This document shows, piece after piece, positions 10,658-18,530 of a DNA stretch of 64,000 bases. Position 1 is the stretch's first letter. Each line of letters starts with the position of its first letter. The stretch is taken from assembly GCF_014650035.1 (NCBI RefSeq), contig NZ_BMUE01000003.1, positions 62,001 to 126,000 of the forward strand, given 5' to 3'. A program made the translations under genes and the position numbers. The notes under the pieces were generated by a model. The model saw nothing but the letters and a program-made list of their open reading frames with translations, had not been told where the DNA came from and did not search any database. The stretch comes from Streptomyces lucensis JCM 4490 (lineage in GTDB: Bacteria > Actinomycetota > Actinomycetes > Streptomycetales > Streptomycetaceae).

Positions 10658-10683
10658 GGGCCCCGCCGCCGGCGGCGGGGCCC
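10658..10683. terminator. Perfect 26-bp palindrome between convergent ECF and DUF1295 genes
   Basis: A GC-only palindrome with 13-bp arms (GGGCCCCGCCGCC and its complement) lies between the ECF stop at 10641 and the DUF1295 stop at 10701. Its place between two converging 3' ends fits a bidirectional terminator of the U-poor Streptomyces kind. Confidence 0.65.
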
Positions 10684-10700
10684 GTGACACGGCCCGTTCC

Positions 10701-11507
10701 TCAGGAGCGCCGGCGCGGCGGCAGGGGGAAGAAGCCGCTGGTGCGCGCGCAGTACTCGGCGTATCCCGGCCGTCCGCCCATGTGCCGCTCCAGCAGTGCC
10801 TTTCCGCTGCCCTTGACGAGCAGCAGCGTCATCACCACCGGGGAGACGGCCGACACCGCGGCCGAGGCCGGCGCGGCGCAGGCGAGGAGGAACAGACCCC
10901 ACCAGACGAGGAAGTCCCCGAAGTAGTTCGGGTGCCGGGTGTACCGCCACAGCCCCCGGTCCATGATCCGGCCCCGGTGGGCGGGATCCGCCTTGAAGCG
11001 GGCCAGCTGGGCGTCCCCGACGGCCTCGAAGACCATCCCGGCCGCCCACAGCGACGCACCGGCCCAGGCGGGGGCGGCCGGCCCGCCGCGCACGTACTGC
11101 GCGGCCTGGACCGGCAGCGACACCAGCCACACCAGCGCGCCCTGGAGCAGGTAGACCATGCGCAGGGCGTAGCGGTTCCGGTCGCCGGGCGCCTTGGCGA
11201 GCAGGGCGTCGTAGCGCGGGTCCTCGCCGTGGCCCCGCCCGCGGCGCGCGATGTGCCAGGAGAGCCGCAGCCCCCACACGGACGTCAGGACGGTCACCAG
11301 GGCCCGCCGCCCGGGGTCCCCCTCGCCGGCCGACGCCGTCCAGGTGACGAGGGCGACCGCGGTGAAGGCGAGCCCCCACGCGACGTCCACCACGCGGTGC
11401 ACGCCCCGCCGCACCGCCACGGCGAAGGTGACGAGCATGACGGCGAGCGCGGCCGCCGCGGCGAGGGCGAGGTTCCGGGCGAAGGCGTCCCAGGCGAAGC
11501 CGCTCAC
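10701..11507 (-). CDS. DUF1295 membrane protein, steroid 5-alpha-reductase-like
   Basis: A 268-residue integral membrane protein with about six hydrophobic helices. The signature near the C-terminus is TRHPNYFGDFLVWWGLF, followed by LLVKGSGKALLERHMGGRPG, which is the conserved core of DUF1295 and 5-alpha-reductase/ICMT-like proteins. GTG 11507 is chosen because it overlaps the stop of the preceding gene by 4 nt (GTGA). It is the last gene of a five-gene operon with FAD oxidoreductase, DUF1365 and two CFA-type methyltransferases, so a role in fatty acyl modification in the membrane is inferred. Confidence 0.87.
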   Translation of the reverse strand: MSGFAWDAFARNLALAAAAALAVMLVTFAVAVRRGVHRVVDVAWGLAFTAVALVTWTASAGEGDPGRRALVTVLTSVWGLRLSWHIARRGRGHGEDPRYDALLAKAPGDRNRYALRMVYLLQGALVWLVSLPVQAAQYVRGGPAAPAWAGASLWAAGMVFEAVGDAQLARFKADPAHRGRIMDRGLWRYTRHPNYFGDFLVWWGLFLLACAAPASAAVSAVSPVVMTLLLVKGSGKALLERHMGGRPGYAEYCARTSGFFPLPPRRRS

Positions 11508-12814
11508 GGCCGGTCCAGTCCCGCGTACCAGTCCGCGGGCGTGCCGGGCAGCCCGGCCCCGCCCTCCCGGGAGGGCCGCACGCCCAGGATCTGGTCGACG
11601 CCCATCCGGCGCTCCTCGAACGCGAGCGCCCCGCCCGCCAGGTAGAGCCGCCACACGCGTGCCGTCTCGGCACCGACCAGGGCCACCACCTCGTTCCAGC
11701 GTTCCTCCAGCGTGCGGTGCCAGGCGGCGACGGTGCGCACGTAGTGCTCCCGCATCGACTCGATGGAACGCACCTCCAGCCCGGCCCGCTCCAGCAGTCC
11801 CACCGTCTCGCCCACGGGCCGCATGTGCATGTCGGGCGCGACGTACGCCTCGATGAACGCGCCGCCGCCGGGGGCCACCCGCCCCCGCGACATCTGCTGC
11901 ACTAGCACCCGCCCGCGCGGGCGCACCAGCCGGTGCAGGGCGGCGGCGAAGCCCGGGTACTCGGCGTCTCCTACGTGCTCGCCCATCTCGATCGTGGCGA
12001 CCGCGTCGTAGGCGCCGCCTCCGATGTCCCGGTAGTCCTGGCAGACCACGTCCACCTGTCCGTCCAGCCCCCGCTCGCGTACCTGTTCGCGCACGTACGC
12101 CGCCTGCTCGCGGGCCAGGGTGACGGCCGTGACCCGCGCCTTGTGCCGTTCGGCCGCGTACAGGGTGAGCGAGCCCCAGCCGCAGCCGATGTCGAGGAGC
12201 CGGGCGCCGGGGGCGAGGCCGAGCTTGCGGCAGACCAGCTCCAGCTTGGCGCGCTGGGCGTCGGCCGCGGTGAAACCGGGCTCGTCGCTCGCCCAGTAGC
12301 CGCAGGAGTAGGCCATGGTGTCGTCGAGGAGGAGGCGGTAGAAGTCGTTGGACAGGTCGTAGTGGTGGCTGACGGCGGCCCGGTCGCGGGCCCTGCTGTG
12401 CAGGCCGCCGCTCAGCCGGGCCTCGGATGCGGGCGGGGCGGGGCGCGGGCCGACGGCGCCGAGGCGCAGGGCGGCGCCGGCGGCGGCCACCCGGTCGGCG
12501 GGGGTGAGCCGCGGGGCCCGCAGCCCGCCCTCGCGTACGGCGGCCCACACCGTGCGCAGGCCCTCGGCGAGGTCGCCCTCCACGTCCAGTTCCCCGGTGA
12601 CGTAGGCTCGGGCGAGGCCCAGTTCGCCGGGCTGCCACACCAGGCGGCGCAGGGCGCGACGGGAGCGGACGACGACCACCGGGGCTCCGGCGGTGCCGGT
12701 CTCACTGCCGTCCCAGGCGCGCAGGCGTACCGGCAGGGGGCCGCCGAGGACCTGTTCGGCCAGTGCGGCGACGCGGTGGGCGGCACCGGCGCGAGCGGTG
12801 CGGACGACGGTCAT
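11504..12814 (-). CDS. Cyclopropane-fatty-acyl-phospholipid synthase family methyltransferase (copy 2)
   Basis: A 436-residue SAM-dependent methyltransferase. It has a long N-terminal lipid-facing domain, then SHHYDLSNDFYRLLLDDTMA, which is the CFA synthase hallmark, and the SAM-binding motif LLDIGCGWGSLTLYAAE. Such enzymes add a methylene or methyl group to acyl-chain double bonds using SAM. ATG 12814 overlaps the previous stop by 4 nt and its own stop overlaps the DUF1295 start by 4 nt. It is clearly diverged from copy 1 next door, so the pair may catalyse different steps rather than duplicate one. Confidence 0.92.
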   Translation of the reverse strand: MTVVRTARAGAAHRVAALAEQVLGGPLPVRLRAWDGSETGTAGAPVVVVRSRRALRRLVWQPGELGLARAYVTGELDVEGDLAEGLRTVWAAVREGGLRAPRLTPADRVAAAGAALRLGAVGPRPAPPASEARLSGGLHSRARDRAAVSHHYDLSNDFYRLLLDDTMAYSCGYWASDEPGFTAADAQRAKLELVCRKLGLAPGARLLDIGCGWGSLTLYAAERHKARVTAVTLAREQAAYVREQVRERGLDGQVDVVCQDYRDIGGGAYDAVATIEMGEHVGDAEYPGFAAALHRLVRPRGRVLVQQMSRGRVAPGGGAFIEAYVAPDMHMRPVGETVGLLERAGLEVRSIESMREHYVRTVAAWHRTLEERWNEVVALVGAETARVWRLYLAGGALAFEERRMGVDQILGVRPSREGGAGLPGTPADWYAGLDRP

Positions 12815-14082
12815 CGGGCGGGGCCCTCCTTGGTGAACAGGTACTGCTGGACGTCGAGGTAGCCGGAGCGGAACCCGGCCTCGGAGTAGGCGAGGTAGAA
12901 GGTCCACATCCGCCGGAAGGTCTCGTCGAAGCCGAGCGCCGCCACCTCCCCGGCGCGTTCGGTGAACCGCTCCCGCCACAGGCGCAGGGTCTCGGCGTAG
13001 TGCGCGCCGAAGGCGTCCCGCCGGGCGACGGTCAGCCCGGTGTGGTCCCGGACGCACCGCTCCACGGCCTCGGTGGAGGGCAGCAGGCCCCCGGGGAAGA
13101 TGTACTTCTGGATCCAGGTGAAGGTGTCGCGGCTGGCCAGCAGGCGCTCGTGCGGCATGGTGATGGCCTGGACGGCGGCGCGGCCGCCCGGGACCAGGCG
13201 CTCGTCGAGGGTGCGGAAGTAGACCGGCCAGAACTCGGCGCCGACGGCCTCGACCATCTCCACGCTGACGACGGCGTCGTGGGCGCCGCGTGCCTCGCGG
13301 TAGTCGCACAGTTCGATGCGGACCCGGTCGGCCAGCCCCGCCGCGCGCACCCGCCGCAGGGCGAGGTCGCGCTGTTCGCCGGAGAGGGTCAGCGAGGTCA
13401 CGTGCGCGCCGCGGGCCGCAGCCCGGATGGCCAGTTCCCCCCAGCCGGTGCCGATCTCCAGCAGCCGGGTGCCGTCCCGGACCCCGGCGAGGTCGAGCAG
13501 CCGGTCGACCTTGCGCCGCTGGTCGGCGGCCAGCGTCTCCCAGCGGGCGGGGAGGCTCTCGTGGACCGCCGCGGAGTAGGTGAGGGTGTCGTCGAGGAAG
13601 AGGGCGAACAGGTCGTTGGAGAGGTCGTAGTGATGGCTGATGTTGTCGCGGGCGCCCCTGGGGGTGTTGAGCTGGGCGCCCGGCCGGCGCGGCGCCCACA
13701 GGCCGCGCAGCCGCTGGAGCGGGGCCGGTATCAGGTCCGCCGCGTGGGAGGCGAGCACGGTGAGCACGGCGACCAGGTCGGGGGCGTCCCACTCGCCGGC
13801 GAGGTACGACTCGCCGAAACCGATCAGGCCGTGGGTGCCGATCCTGGCGTGAAACCGGTGCGGGTCGTGCACCTCCAGCAGCGGTCCGCCCCGGCCCGCT
13901 TCGGCGAGGCCGGCGAACCGGGCGCGCAGGGGCAGCCGGTCCAGCGTGCGGCGCAGGACGGCGGCGGTGACGGCCGTGCGCGGCCGGGAGGCGTGCGGTG
14001 GCGCGGCGACGTCGGGCCAGCGGGCCGCGTCCACGGCGGTGTCCCGCCGGAGGCCGGCGGGGCGGGGCTCGGCAGTCCTCAT
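12811..14082 (-). CDS. Cyclopropane-fatty-acyl-phospholipid synthase family methyltransferase (copy 1)
   Basis: A 423-residue CFA-synthase-type SAM methyltransferase. The hallmark ISHHYDLSNDLFALFLDDTL is followed by the SAM motif LLEIGTGWGELAIRAAA and the active-site region MVEAVGAEFWPVYFRTLDE. The N-terminal 150 residues include IGFGESYLAGEWDAPDL, typical of the family. It differs from copy 2 in the SAM loop and has a Tyr-rich C-terminus (YSEAGFRSGYLDVQQYLF). ATG 14082 overlaps the DUF1365 stop by 4 nt, showing translational coupling within the operon. Confidence 0.92.
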   Translation of the reverse strand: MRTAEPRPAGLRRDTAVDAARWPDVAAPPHASRPRTAVTAAVLRRTLDRLPLRARFAGLAEAGRGGPLLEVHDPHRFHARIGTHGLIGFGESYLAGEWDAPDLVAVLTVLASHAADLIPAPLQRLRGLWAPRRPGAQLNTPRGARDNISHHYDLSNDLFALFLDDTLTYSAAVHESLPARWETLAADQRRKVDRLLDLAGVRDGTRLLEIGTGWGELAIRAAARGAHVTSLTLSGEQRDLALRRVRAAGLADRVRIELCDYREARGAHDAVVSVEMVEAVGAEFWPVYFRTLDERLVPGGRAAVQAITMPHERLLASRDTFTWIQKYIFPGGLLPSTEAVERCVRDHTGLTVARRDAFGAHYAETLRLWRERFTERAGEVAALGFDETFRRMWTFYLAYSEAGFRSGYLDVQQYLFTKEGPAR

Positions 14083-14810
14083 GTCACGTTCTCCGGAGTG
14101 CGCTGGTCGGGGCGGGGCTGTACGGGCAGTCCCCGCAGGTACAGGCGGATGCCGTGCAGGCGGATGGCCGCCGAGACGGCGAGGGTGGACCACGGGTGCC
14201 GCAGCGCGAGCCGCAGCAGCGCGGACCCGGTCGCCTCCCGGCGGGTGCCGCGCACGGTCGCGGTGAAGGGGCGGCCGCCCTCCCGCTCCAGGTGGACGGT
14301 CAGGTCCAGCCGGTCGCCGGGCGGCGGTACGCGCATGCGGTAGTGGCCGTCGACGGGGAAGAACGGGGATACGTGGAACTCCTTGCCGGCGCGCGCGGCG
14401 CCGGCCTCGTCCGGGCGCAGCAGGTAGCAGTGCCGGCCGCCGTAGGTGTTGTGCACCTCGGCGACCACGCAGACCGGCCGGCCGTCGGGGCCGTGGCACC
14501 AGTACAGCGTCAGCGGGTTGAAGACGTGTCCGAGGACGCGGGCGTGGGTGAGCATCGTGATCCGTCCACCGCCGAGGTGGACGCCGTGCCCGGCGAGGAA
14601 GGCGTCCAGCCCGGCCCGGATGGTGGGCCGGTCGCCGGTGAAGTGGTCGCGGGCCTCGAAGCGGGCCAGCGGGCGCAGGAGGCGCGGCAGCCGGGGCGGG
14701 TGGTCGGGGTCGACGCACCAGAGGTAGGTGCGGTGCCGCAGGACGTGCCGCAGGGGCGCGGTGCGGGCGTGGGTGACGGTGCACGGGTAGAGGGCGGGTG
14801 TCACGGTCAC
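14079..14810 (-). CDS. DUF1365 protein
   Basis: A 243-residue DUF1365 protein. Recognisable segments are HRTYLWCVDPDHPP, a LGHVFNPLTLYWCHGPDG core, VVAEVHNTYGGRHCYLL and FHVSPFFPVDGHYRMRV. GTG 14810 is chosen because it overlaps the FAD-oxidoreductase TGA by 4 nt. The family has no proven activity of its own but travels with FAD oxidoreductase, CFA and DUF1295 genes in proteobacterial operons tied to furan-fatty-acid synthesis and photooxidative stress. The same grouping here supports a membrane-lipid role. Confidence 0.88.
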   Translation of the reverse strand: MTVTPALYPCTVTHARTAPLRHVLRHRTYLWCVDPDHPPRLPRLLRPLARFEARDHFTGDRPTIRAGLDAFLAGHGVHLGGGRITMLTHARVLGHVFNPLTLYWCHGPDGRPVCVVAEVHNTYGGRHCYLLRPDEAGAARAGKEFHVSPFFPVDGHYRMRVPPPGDRLDLTVHLEREGGRPFTATVRGTRREATGSALLRLALRHPWSTLAVSAAIRLHGIRLYLRGLPVQPRPDQRTPENVT

Positions 14811-16132
14811 CAGCAGGCTCCCAGGGCCGCGGCGGCGCGCACGCCGGAGGCGCAGCCGTCCTCGTGGAAGCCCCAGCCGTGGTAGGCGCCCGCGAACGCG
14901 GTGACGGCGGTGTCCAGCTCCGGCAGGCGCGCTTGCGCCGCGACCGACTCGGGCGTGTAGACGGGGTGTTCGTAGACCATCCGGGCGATCACCCGGTCCG
15001 GGTCGACGCGGTCCTCGCCGCCCAGGGTGACGACGAAGGACTCGGCGGCGTCCAGGCGCTGGAGCCGGTTCATGTCGTAGCTGACGCGGACCCGGTCGGC
15101 GCCCGCCGCGCAGGACGGCATGAGGTAGTTCCAGGAGGCGCGGGCGCCGCGGGCACGCGGGAGGAGCGCGGTGTCGGTGTGCAGGAGGGTGGTGTTGCGC
15201 GAGTAGCGGAACGCGCCGAGCACCTCCTTCTCCCGTGGGGTGGCGTCGGTGAGCAGCCGCAGGGCCTGGTCGGGGTGGACGGCGATCACCACGGCGTCGT
15301 AGGAGGCGGTTGTGCCGTCGTCCGTGGTGAGGTCGGCACCGTCGGCGTGCCGGACGACGCCGCGGACGGGGGCGCGGGTGCGTACCGCGTCGAGCCGCCG
15401 GGCGACGCGTTCGACGTAGGTGCGCGAACCGCCGGTCACCGTGCGCCACACCGGGGAGCCGCTCACCGTGAGCATGCCGTGGTGCTCCAGGAACCGGAAC
15501 AGGTAGGCGGCCGGGTAGCGCTGCGCGGTGACGGCGTCGCAGGACCACACGGCCGACACCAGCGGTGTCATGAAGTGGGCGCGGAAGTAGGGCGAGAAGT
15601 TCTCGCGGTCGAGGAACTCGCCGAGCGTCACCGTGCTCCGGCCGTCGTGGGCGGCGAGCAGCCGGCGGGCCGCCCGGTGGAAGGCGGGCACCTCGGTGAG
15701 CATCCTCAGGTAGGCGCCGCGCCGGGCGTTGCGGGGCCGGGCGAACAGGCCCGCCGGGCCGCGGGCGCCGGCGTACTCGAGCCCGCAGCCCTCGCACCGC
15801 ACGGACATGCTCATCTCCGACTCCTGCGTGGCGACGCCGAGTTCGCCGAAGAGCCGTAACAGGTTCGGGTAGGTGCGGCGGTTGTGCACGATGAAGCCGG
15901 AGTCCACGTGGTGGAGGCGGCCGTCGGGTGCCGTCACGTCATGGGTGTGGGCGTGCCCGCCGAGCCGCGCGTCGGCTTCGTAGAGCGTGACGTGGCCGGC
16001 GCGCCGGAGTACGTACGCGGCGGTCAGGCCCGCCACGCCGCTGCCTATGACGGCCAGGCGCCGGCGTCCTCCTCCCGGTCCGGGCGCGTCGTCCAGCGGA
16101 CTCCGCGCGGCTTCCCTCGGCGTGTGCGCCAT
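14807..16132 (-). CDS. FAD-dependent oxidoreductase (amine-oxidase fold, fatty-acyl desaturase-like)
   Basis: A 441-residue flavoprotein. Near residue 30 is the dinucleotide-binding motif VIGSGVAGLTAAYVLRRAGH. It is followed by DSGFIVHNRRTYPNLLRLFG and later SWNYLMPSCAAG, and the C-terminus has YHGWGFHEDGCASGVRAA, typical of the predicted NAD/FAD-binding proteins next to CFA and DUF1365 genes. ATG 16132 has GGAGGA about 6 nt upstream, better than the ATG at 16147. It is the first gene of the five-gene operon. An acyl-chain oxidation or desaturation role is inferred from the gene set. Confidence 0.9.
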   Translation of the reverse strand: MAHTPREAARSPLDDAPGPGGGRRRLAVIGSGVAGLTAAYVLRRAGHVTLYEADARLGGHAHTHDVTAPDGRLHHVDSGFIVHNRRTYPNLLRLFGELGVATQESEMSMSVRCEGCGLEYAGARGPAGLFARPRNARRGAYLRMLTEVPAFHRAARRLLAAHDGRSTVTLGEFLDRENFSPYFRAHFMTPLVSAVWSCDAVTAQRYPAAYLFRFLEHHGMLTVSGSPVWRTVTGGSRTYVERVARRLDAVRTRAPVRGVVRHADGADLTTDDGTTASYDAVVIAVHPDQALRLLTDATPREKEVLGAFRYSRNTTLLHTDTALLPRARGARASWNYLMPSCAAGADRVRVSYDMNRLQRLDAAESFVVTLGGEDRVDPDRVIARMVYEHPVYTPESVAAQARLPELDTAVTAFAGAYHGWGFHEDGCASGVRAAAALGACW

Positions 16133-16330
16133 CGGTTCTCCTCCCACTGACTGTGATCAGGGCTGCCGCGGGTAATCCGTGACCGCGCGGGTGCCGGATT
16201 GGCCGTTGTGGGTTTTTCACGCGATCTCGTGAGTACGTCACCGGACCTTGTGAGCGACCCGTCCGATACGGGCGCCAGACCTCTACACATAAGGAAGGAA
16301 TAAGGGCAAACTGGGTGGAAGCGGGGTTCC

Positions 16331-16352
16331 CGCACCGCGGGGAAGCGGTGCG
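16331..16352 (+). promoter_or_regulatory. Perfect hairpin in the leader of the SPW-repeat gene
   Basis: CGCACCGC and GCGGTGCG are perfect 8-bp arms around a GGGGAA loop. The stem ends 26 bp before the SPW start, just upstream of its GAAGGAG ribosome site, so it should be in the transcript leader. It could modulate translation or mRNA stability. Confidence 0.4.
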
Positions 16353-16378
16353 GCCCGCACAGTCGAAGGAGACGAGTC

Positions 16379-16816
16379 ATGGCCAACGTCTCGCACAGGG
16401 GTGACATGTCGACCCACCCCGATGTCTCCGAGATGCGGGAGCGCTACGCCCGCATGCTCGGCGGTCGCGACGTGGCGCTCGTGGACGGGCCGGTCTTCCT
16501 GCTCGGTCTGTACTGCGCCGCATCTCCGTGGATCGTCCATTACGCGGCCTCCCAGCCCGCGCTCATGACCCACAACCTCATCATGGGCATAGCGATAGGA
16601 CTGCTGGCACTGGGATTCACCAGGGCCCCGGAGCGGATGTACGGCCTCAGCTGGGCCATGTGCGCCATGGGCATCTGGATGATCATCGCTCCGTGGATCG
16701 TGGGCACCGCACCGGACGCGGGCGTGATCGTCAACAACATCGTCATCGGCGCGCTGGCGCTCCTCCTCGGACTGATCTGCGCCGGTACAGCGGCGAAGAG
16801 CACCCCCGGACCTTGA
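16379..16816 (+). CDS. SPW-repeat membrane protein
   Basis: A 145-residue membrane protein with four hydrophobic helices in two similar halves. Each half holds the SPW-type motif, first as AASPWIVHYAA and then as IAPWIVGTAP. This gives the repeat family its name. Function is unknown in the literature known to me; many Streptomyces carry several. The start has GAAGGAG about 7 nt upstream. It is divergent from the lipid operon across a 246-bp intergenic region and ends before a strong palindromic terminator. Confidence 0.88.
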   Translation: MANVSHRGDMSTHPDVSEMRERYARMLGGRDVALVDGPVFLLGLYCAASPWIVHYAASQPALMTHNLIMGIAIGLLALGFTRAPERMYGLSWAMCAMGIWMIIAPWIVGTAPDAGVIVNNIVIGALALLLGLICAGTAAKSTPGP

Positions 16817-16849
16817 GGACAGGACACGAGGAAAGGAAGAACACAGAGC

Positions 16850-16883
16850 GGGAGGCCGGTCCGCCCGGGCGGACCGGCCTCCC
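16850..16883. terminator. Perfect 34-bp palindrome between SPW and permease genes
   Basis: Two 17-bp arms, the left one reading GGGAGGCCGGTCCGCCC, are exactly complementary with no spacer. It lies between the converging SPW (stop 16816) and permease (stop 16927) genes and fits a bidirectional intrinsic terminator. Confidence 0.8.
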
Positions 16884-16926
16884 CCGTGCCCGGCGCGGCG
16901 TCCCGGCCCGATCCGGACGAAAGACC

Positions 16927-18360
16927 CTAGCCGGCCGCGGCGGCGTCGTACCCCTCGCCCGTCTCCCGCTCCCCGAACGGCCACACCCGCTCCAGCCGCG
17001 CCCAGACCAGGAACGCCCCGCCGCCGAGTGCCAGCCAGGCCAGGGACCACTCGACGGGGTGGCGGCCCGGGGAGTTCCGGTCGGCGTACCCGTAGATCAC
17101 GCACCAGCCGGCGAAGGCGACGAGGCTCGGCAGGGGGTACAGCCACATCCGGTACGGGCGGGGCAGCTCCGGGCGGCGTCTGCGCAAGGCCGTGAGCGCC
17201 ACGATCTGGGCCAGCGCCTGCACGACGACCATCACCGTGGTGAGCAGCTGGATCAGCGTCGTGAGGTCGGTGTGGCGGCCGATCAGGAAGCCGACGGCCG
17301 TGATCACGCCCATGGTGGCGAGGCCCAGCACCGGGAAGCGGTGCCGGGGGTGCAGCTTCTCGTACGGCCGGAAGAAGACCCGGTCGCGGGCGGCGTCGTA
17401 CGGGACGCGCGAGCCGCCCAGCAGGCCGGTGAAGACGGAGGCGAACGCGGTGATCAGGATCAGCACGGTCACCGTGCGGGCCGCGCCCTCGCCCCAGGTC
17501 GCCTCCAGTACGGCGGAGGCGACCGAGGTCGAGGCGATGTCGTGCGGATCGGTCATCCGGTGCCAGTCGACGACCCCGAGCGTGCCGATCTGCAGCAGCA
17601 GGTAGACCGCCATGATGCCGAGGATGGAGAAGAGCACCGAGCGGGGCAGGGTACGGCCGGGGTCCTTGATCTCGGCGCCCATGTAGGCGGTGGTGTTGTA
17701 GCCGAGGTAGTCGTAGATCCCGATGGTCAGGCCCGCGGCGAAGCCGGGCCAGAAGCGGCCGCTCGTCAGGTCGAAGGCGTGTGCCGGGTAGGCGAAGGCC
17801 AGGTGCGCGTCGAAGTCCGTCGCGGCGGCGGCGATCACCAGGAGCACCGAGGCGATCATCACGGTCCACAGCACGGCGGTGATCCGGGCGATGTGGTCGA
17901 TGCCGCGCCAGAGCAGGGCCACGACCAGGGCGATGACGCCGAGGCCGGTCAGGTCGCCGCCCGTCCGGCCGAGGCCGGGGGCCAGATAGCCCAGGTACTG
18001 GACGAGGCCGACCACACCGGTGGACATGATCAGCGGGATGAACAGCATCGCCGTCCACACGAACAGGAACGGCGCGAGGCGGCCGGTGCGGTGCTGGAAG
18101 GCCTGGCGCAGATAGACGTAGCTGCCGCCGGAGCCGGGCATCGCGGCGCCCAGTTCGGCCCACACCAGCCCGTCGCACAGCGCCAGGACGGCGCCCGCGG
18201 CGAACCCGACGACCGCCTGGGGACCGCCGAACGCGGTGACCATCAGGGGGATCGTCACGAACGGACCGATGCCGCACATCTGGCTCATGTTGATGGCGGT
18301 CGCCTGGAACAGGCCGACGCGGCGGACGAAACCGTCCGTGGGCGGCGGGCTACCGGACAC
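16927..18360 (-). CDS. APC-family amino acid permease
   Basis: A 477-residue integral membrane transporter with about twelve helices. The first helix contains the APC signature GLFQATAINMSQMCGIGPFV, and LGAAMPGSGGSYVYLRQAF with GYNTTAYMGAEIKDPGRTLPR follow as typical consensus segments. GTG 18360 is chosen since GGAGG lies 5 nt upstream; longer starts lack a ribosome site. Substrate unknown, probably an amino acid or amine. It is divergent from the exo-glucosaminidase gene and shares the regulatory region at 18361-18530. Confidence 0.88.
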   Translation of the reverse strand: MSGSPPPTDGFVRRVGLFQATAINMSQMCGIGPFVTIPLMVTAFGGPQAVVGFAAGAVLALCDGLVWAELGAAMPGSGGSYVYLRQAFQHRTGRLAPFLFVWTAMLFIPLIMSTGVVGLVQYLGYLAPGLGRTGGDLTGLGVIALVVALLWRGIDHIARITAVLWTVMIASVLLVIAAAATDFDAHLAFAYPAHAFDLTSGRFWPGFAAGLTIGIYDYLGYNTTAYMGAEIKDPGRTLPRSVLFSILGIMAVYLLLQIGTLGVVDWHRMTDPHDIASTSVASAVLEATWGEGAARTVTVLILITAFASVFTGLLGGSRVPYDAARDRVFFRPYEKLHPRHRFPVLGLATMGVITAVGFLIGRHTDLTTLIQLLTTVMVVVQALAQIVALTALRRRRPELPRPYRMWLYPLPSLVAFAGWCVIYGYADRNSPGRHPVEWSLAWLALGGGAFLVWARLERVWPFGERETGEGYDAAAAG

Positions 18361-18455
18361 GGGTGCCTCCTGACGCGGGGGATCACGCGCGACGCGGCGG
18401 TCGAGCGCGGGACGGCCGGGACCTGACGCGGTCAACCCCACCACGGCCGGGGTCA

Positions 18456-18484
18456 TTGACTCGGTTCACAGGGCGCCCTACTTT
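18456..18484 (+). promoter_or_regulatory. SigHrdB-type promoter of the GH2 gene
   Basis: TTGACT at 18456-18461 and TACTTT at 18479-18484 are separated by exactly 17 bp, matching the housekeeping -35 and -10 pattern. The predicted start of transcription near 18490 leaves about 40 nt of leader before GTG 18531. An inverted repeat overlaps both hexamers. Confidence 0.65.
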
Positions 18485-18491
18485 GAACCGA
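18461..18491. promoter_or_regulatory. Inverted-repeat operator over the GH2 promoter
   Basis: TCGGTTCA (18461-18468) and TGAACCGA (18484-18491) are perfect 8-bp complements separated by 15 bp. Each half overlaps the edge of a promoter hexamer, so a dimeric repressor bound here would block polymerase. The regulator is unknown; it does not match the DasR consensus. Confidence 0.55.
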
Positions 18492-18530
18492 ATTGGTAAA
18501 TTCTTCCTACTTCGCGCGGCTGGAGTCCCC

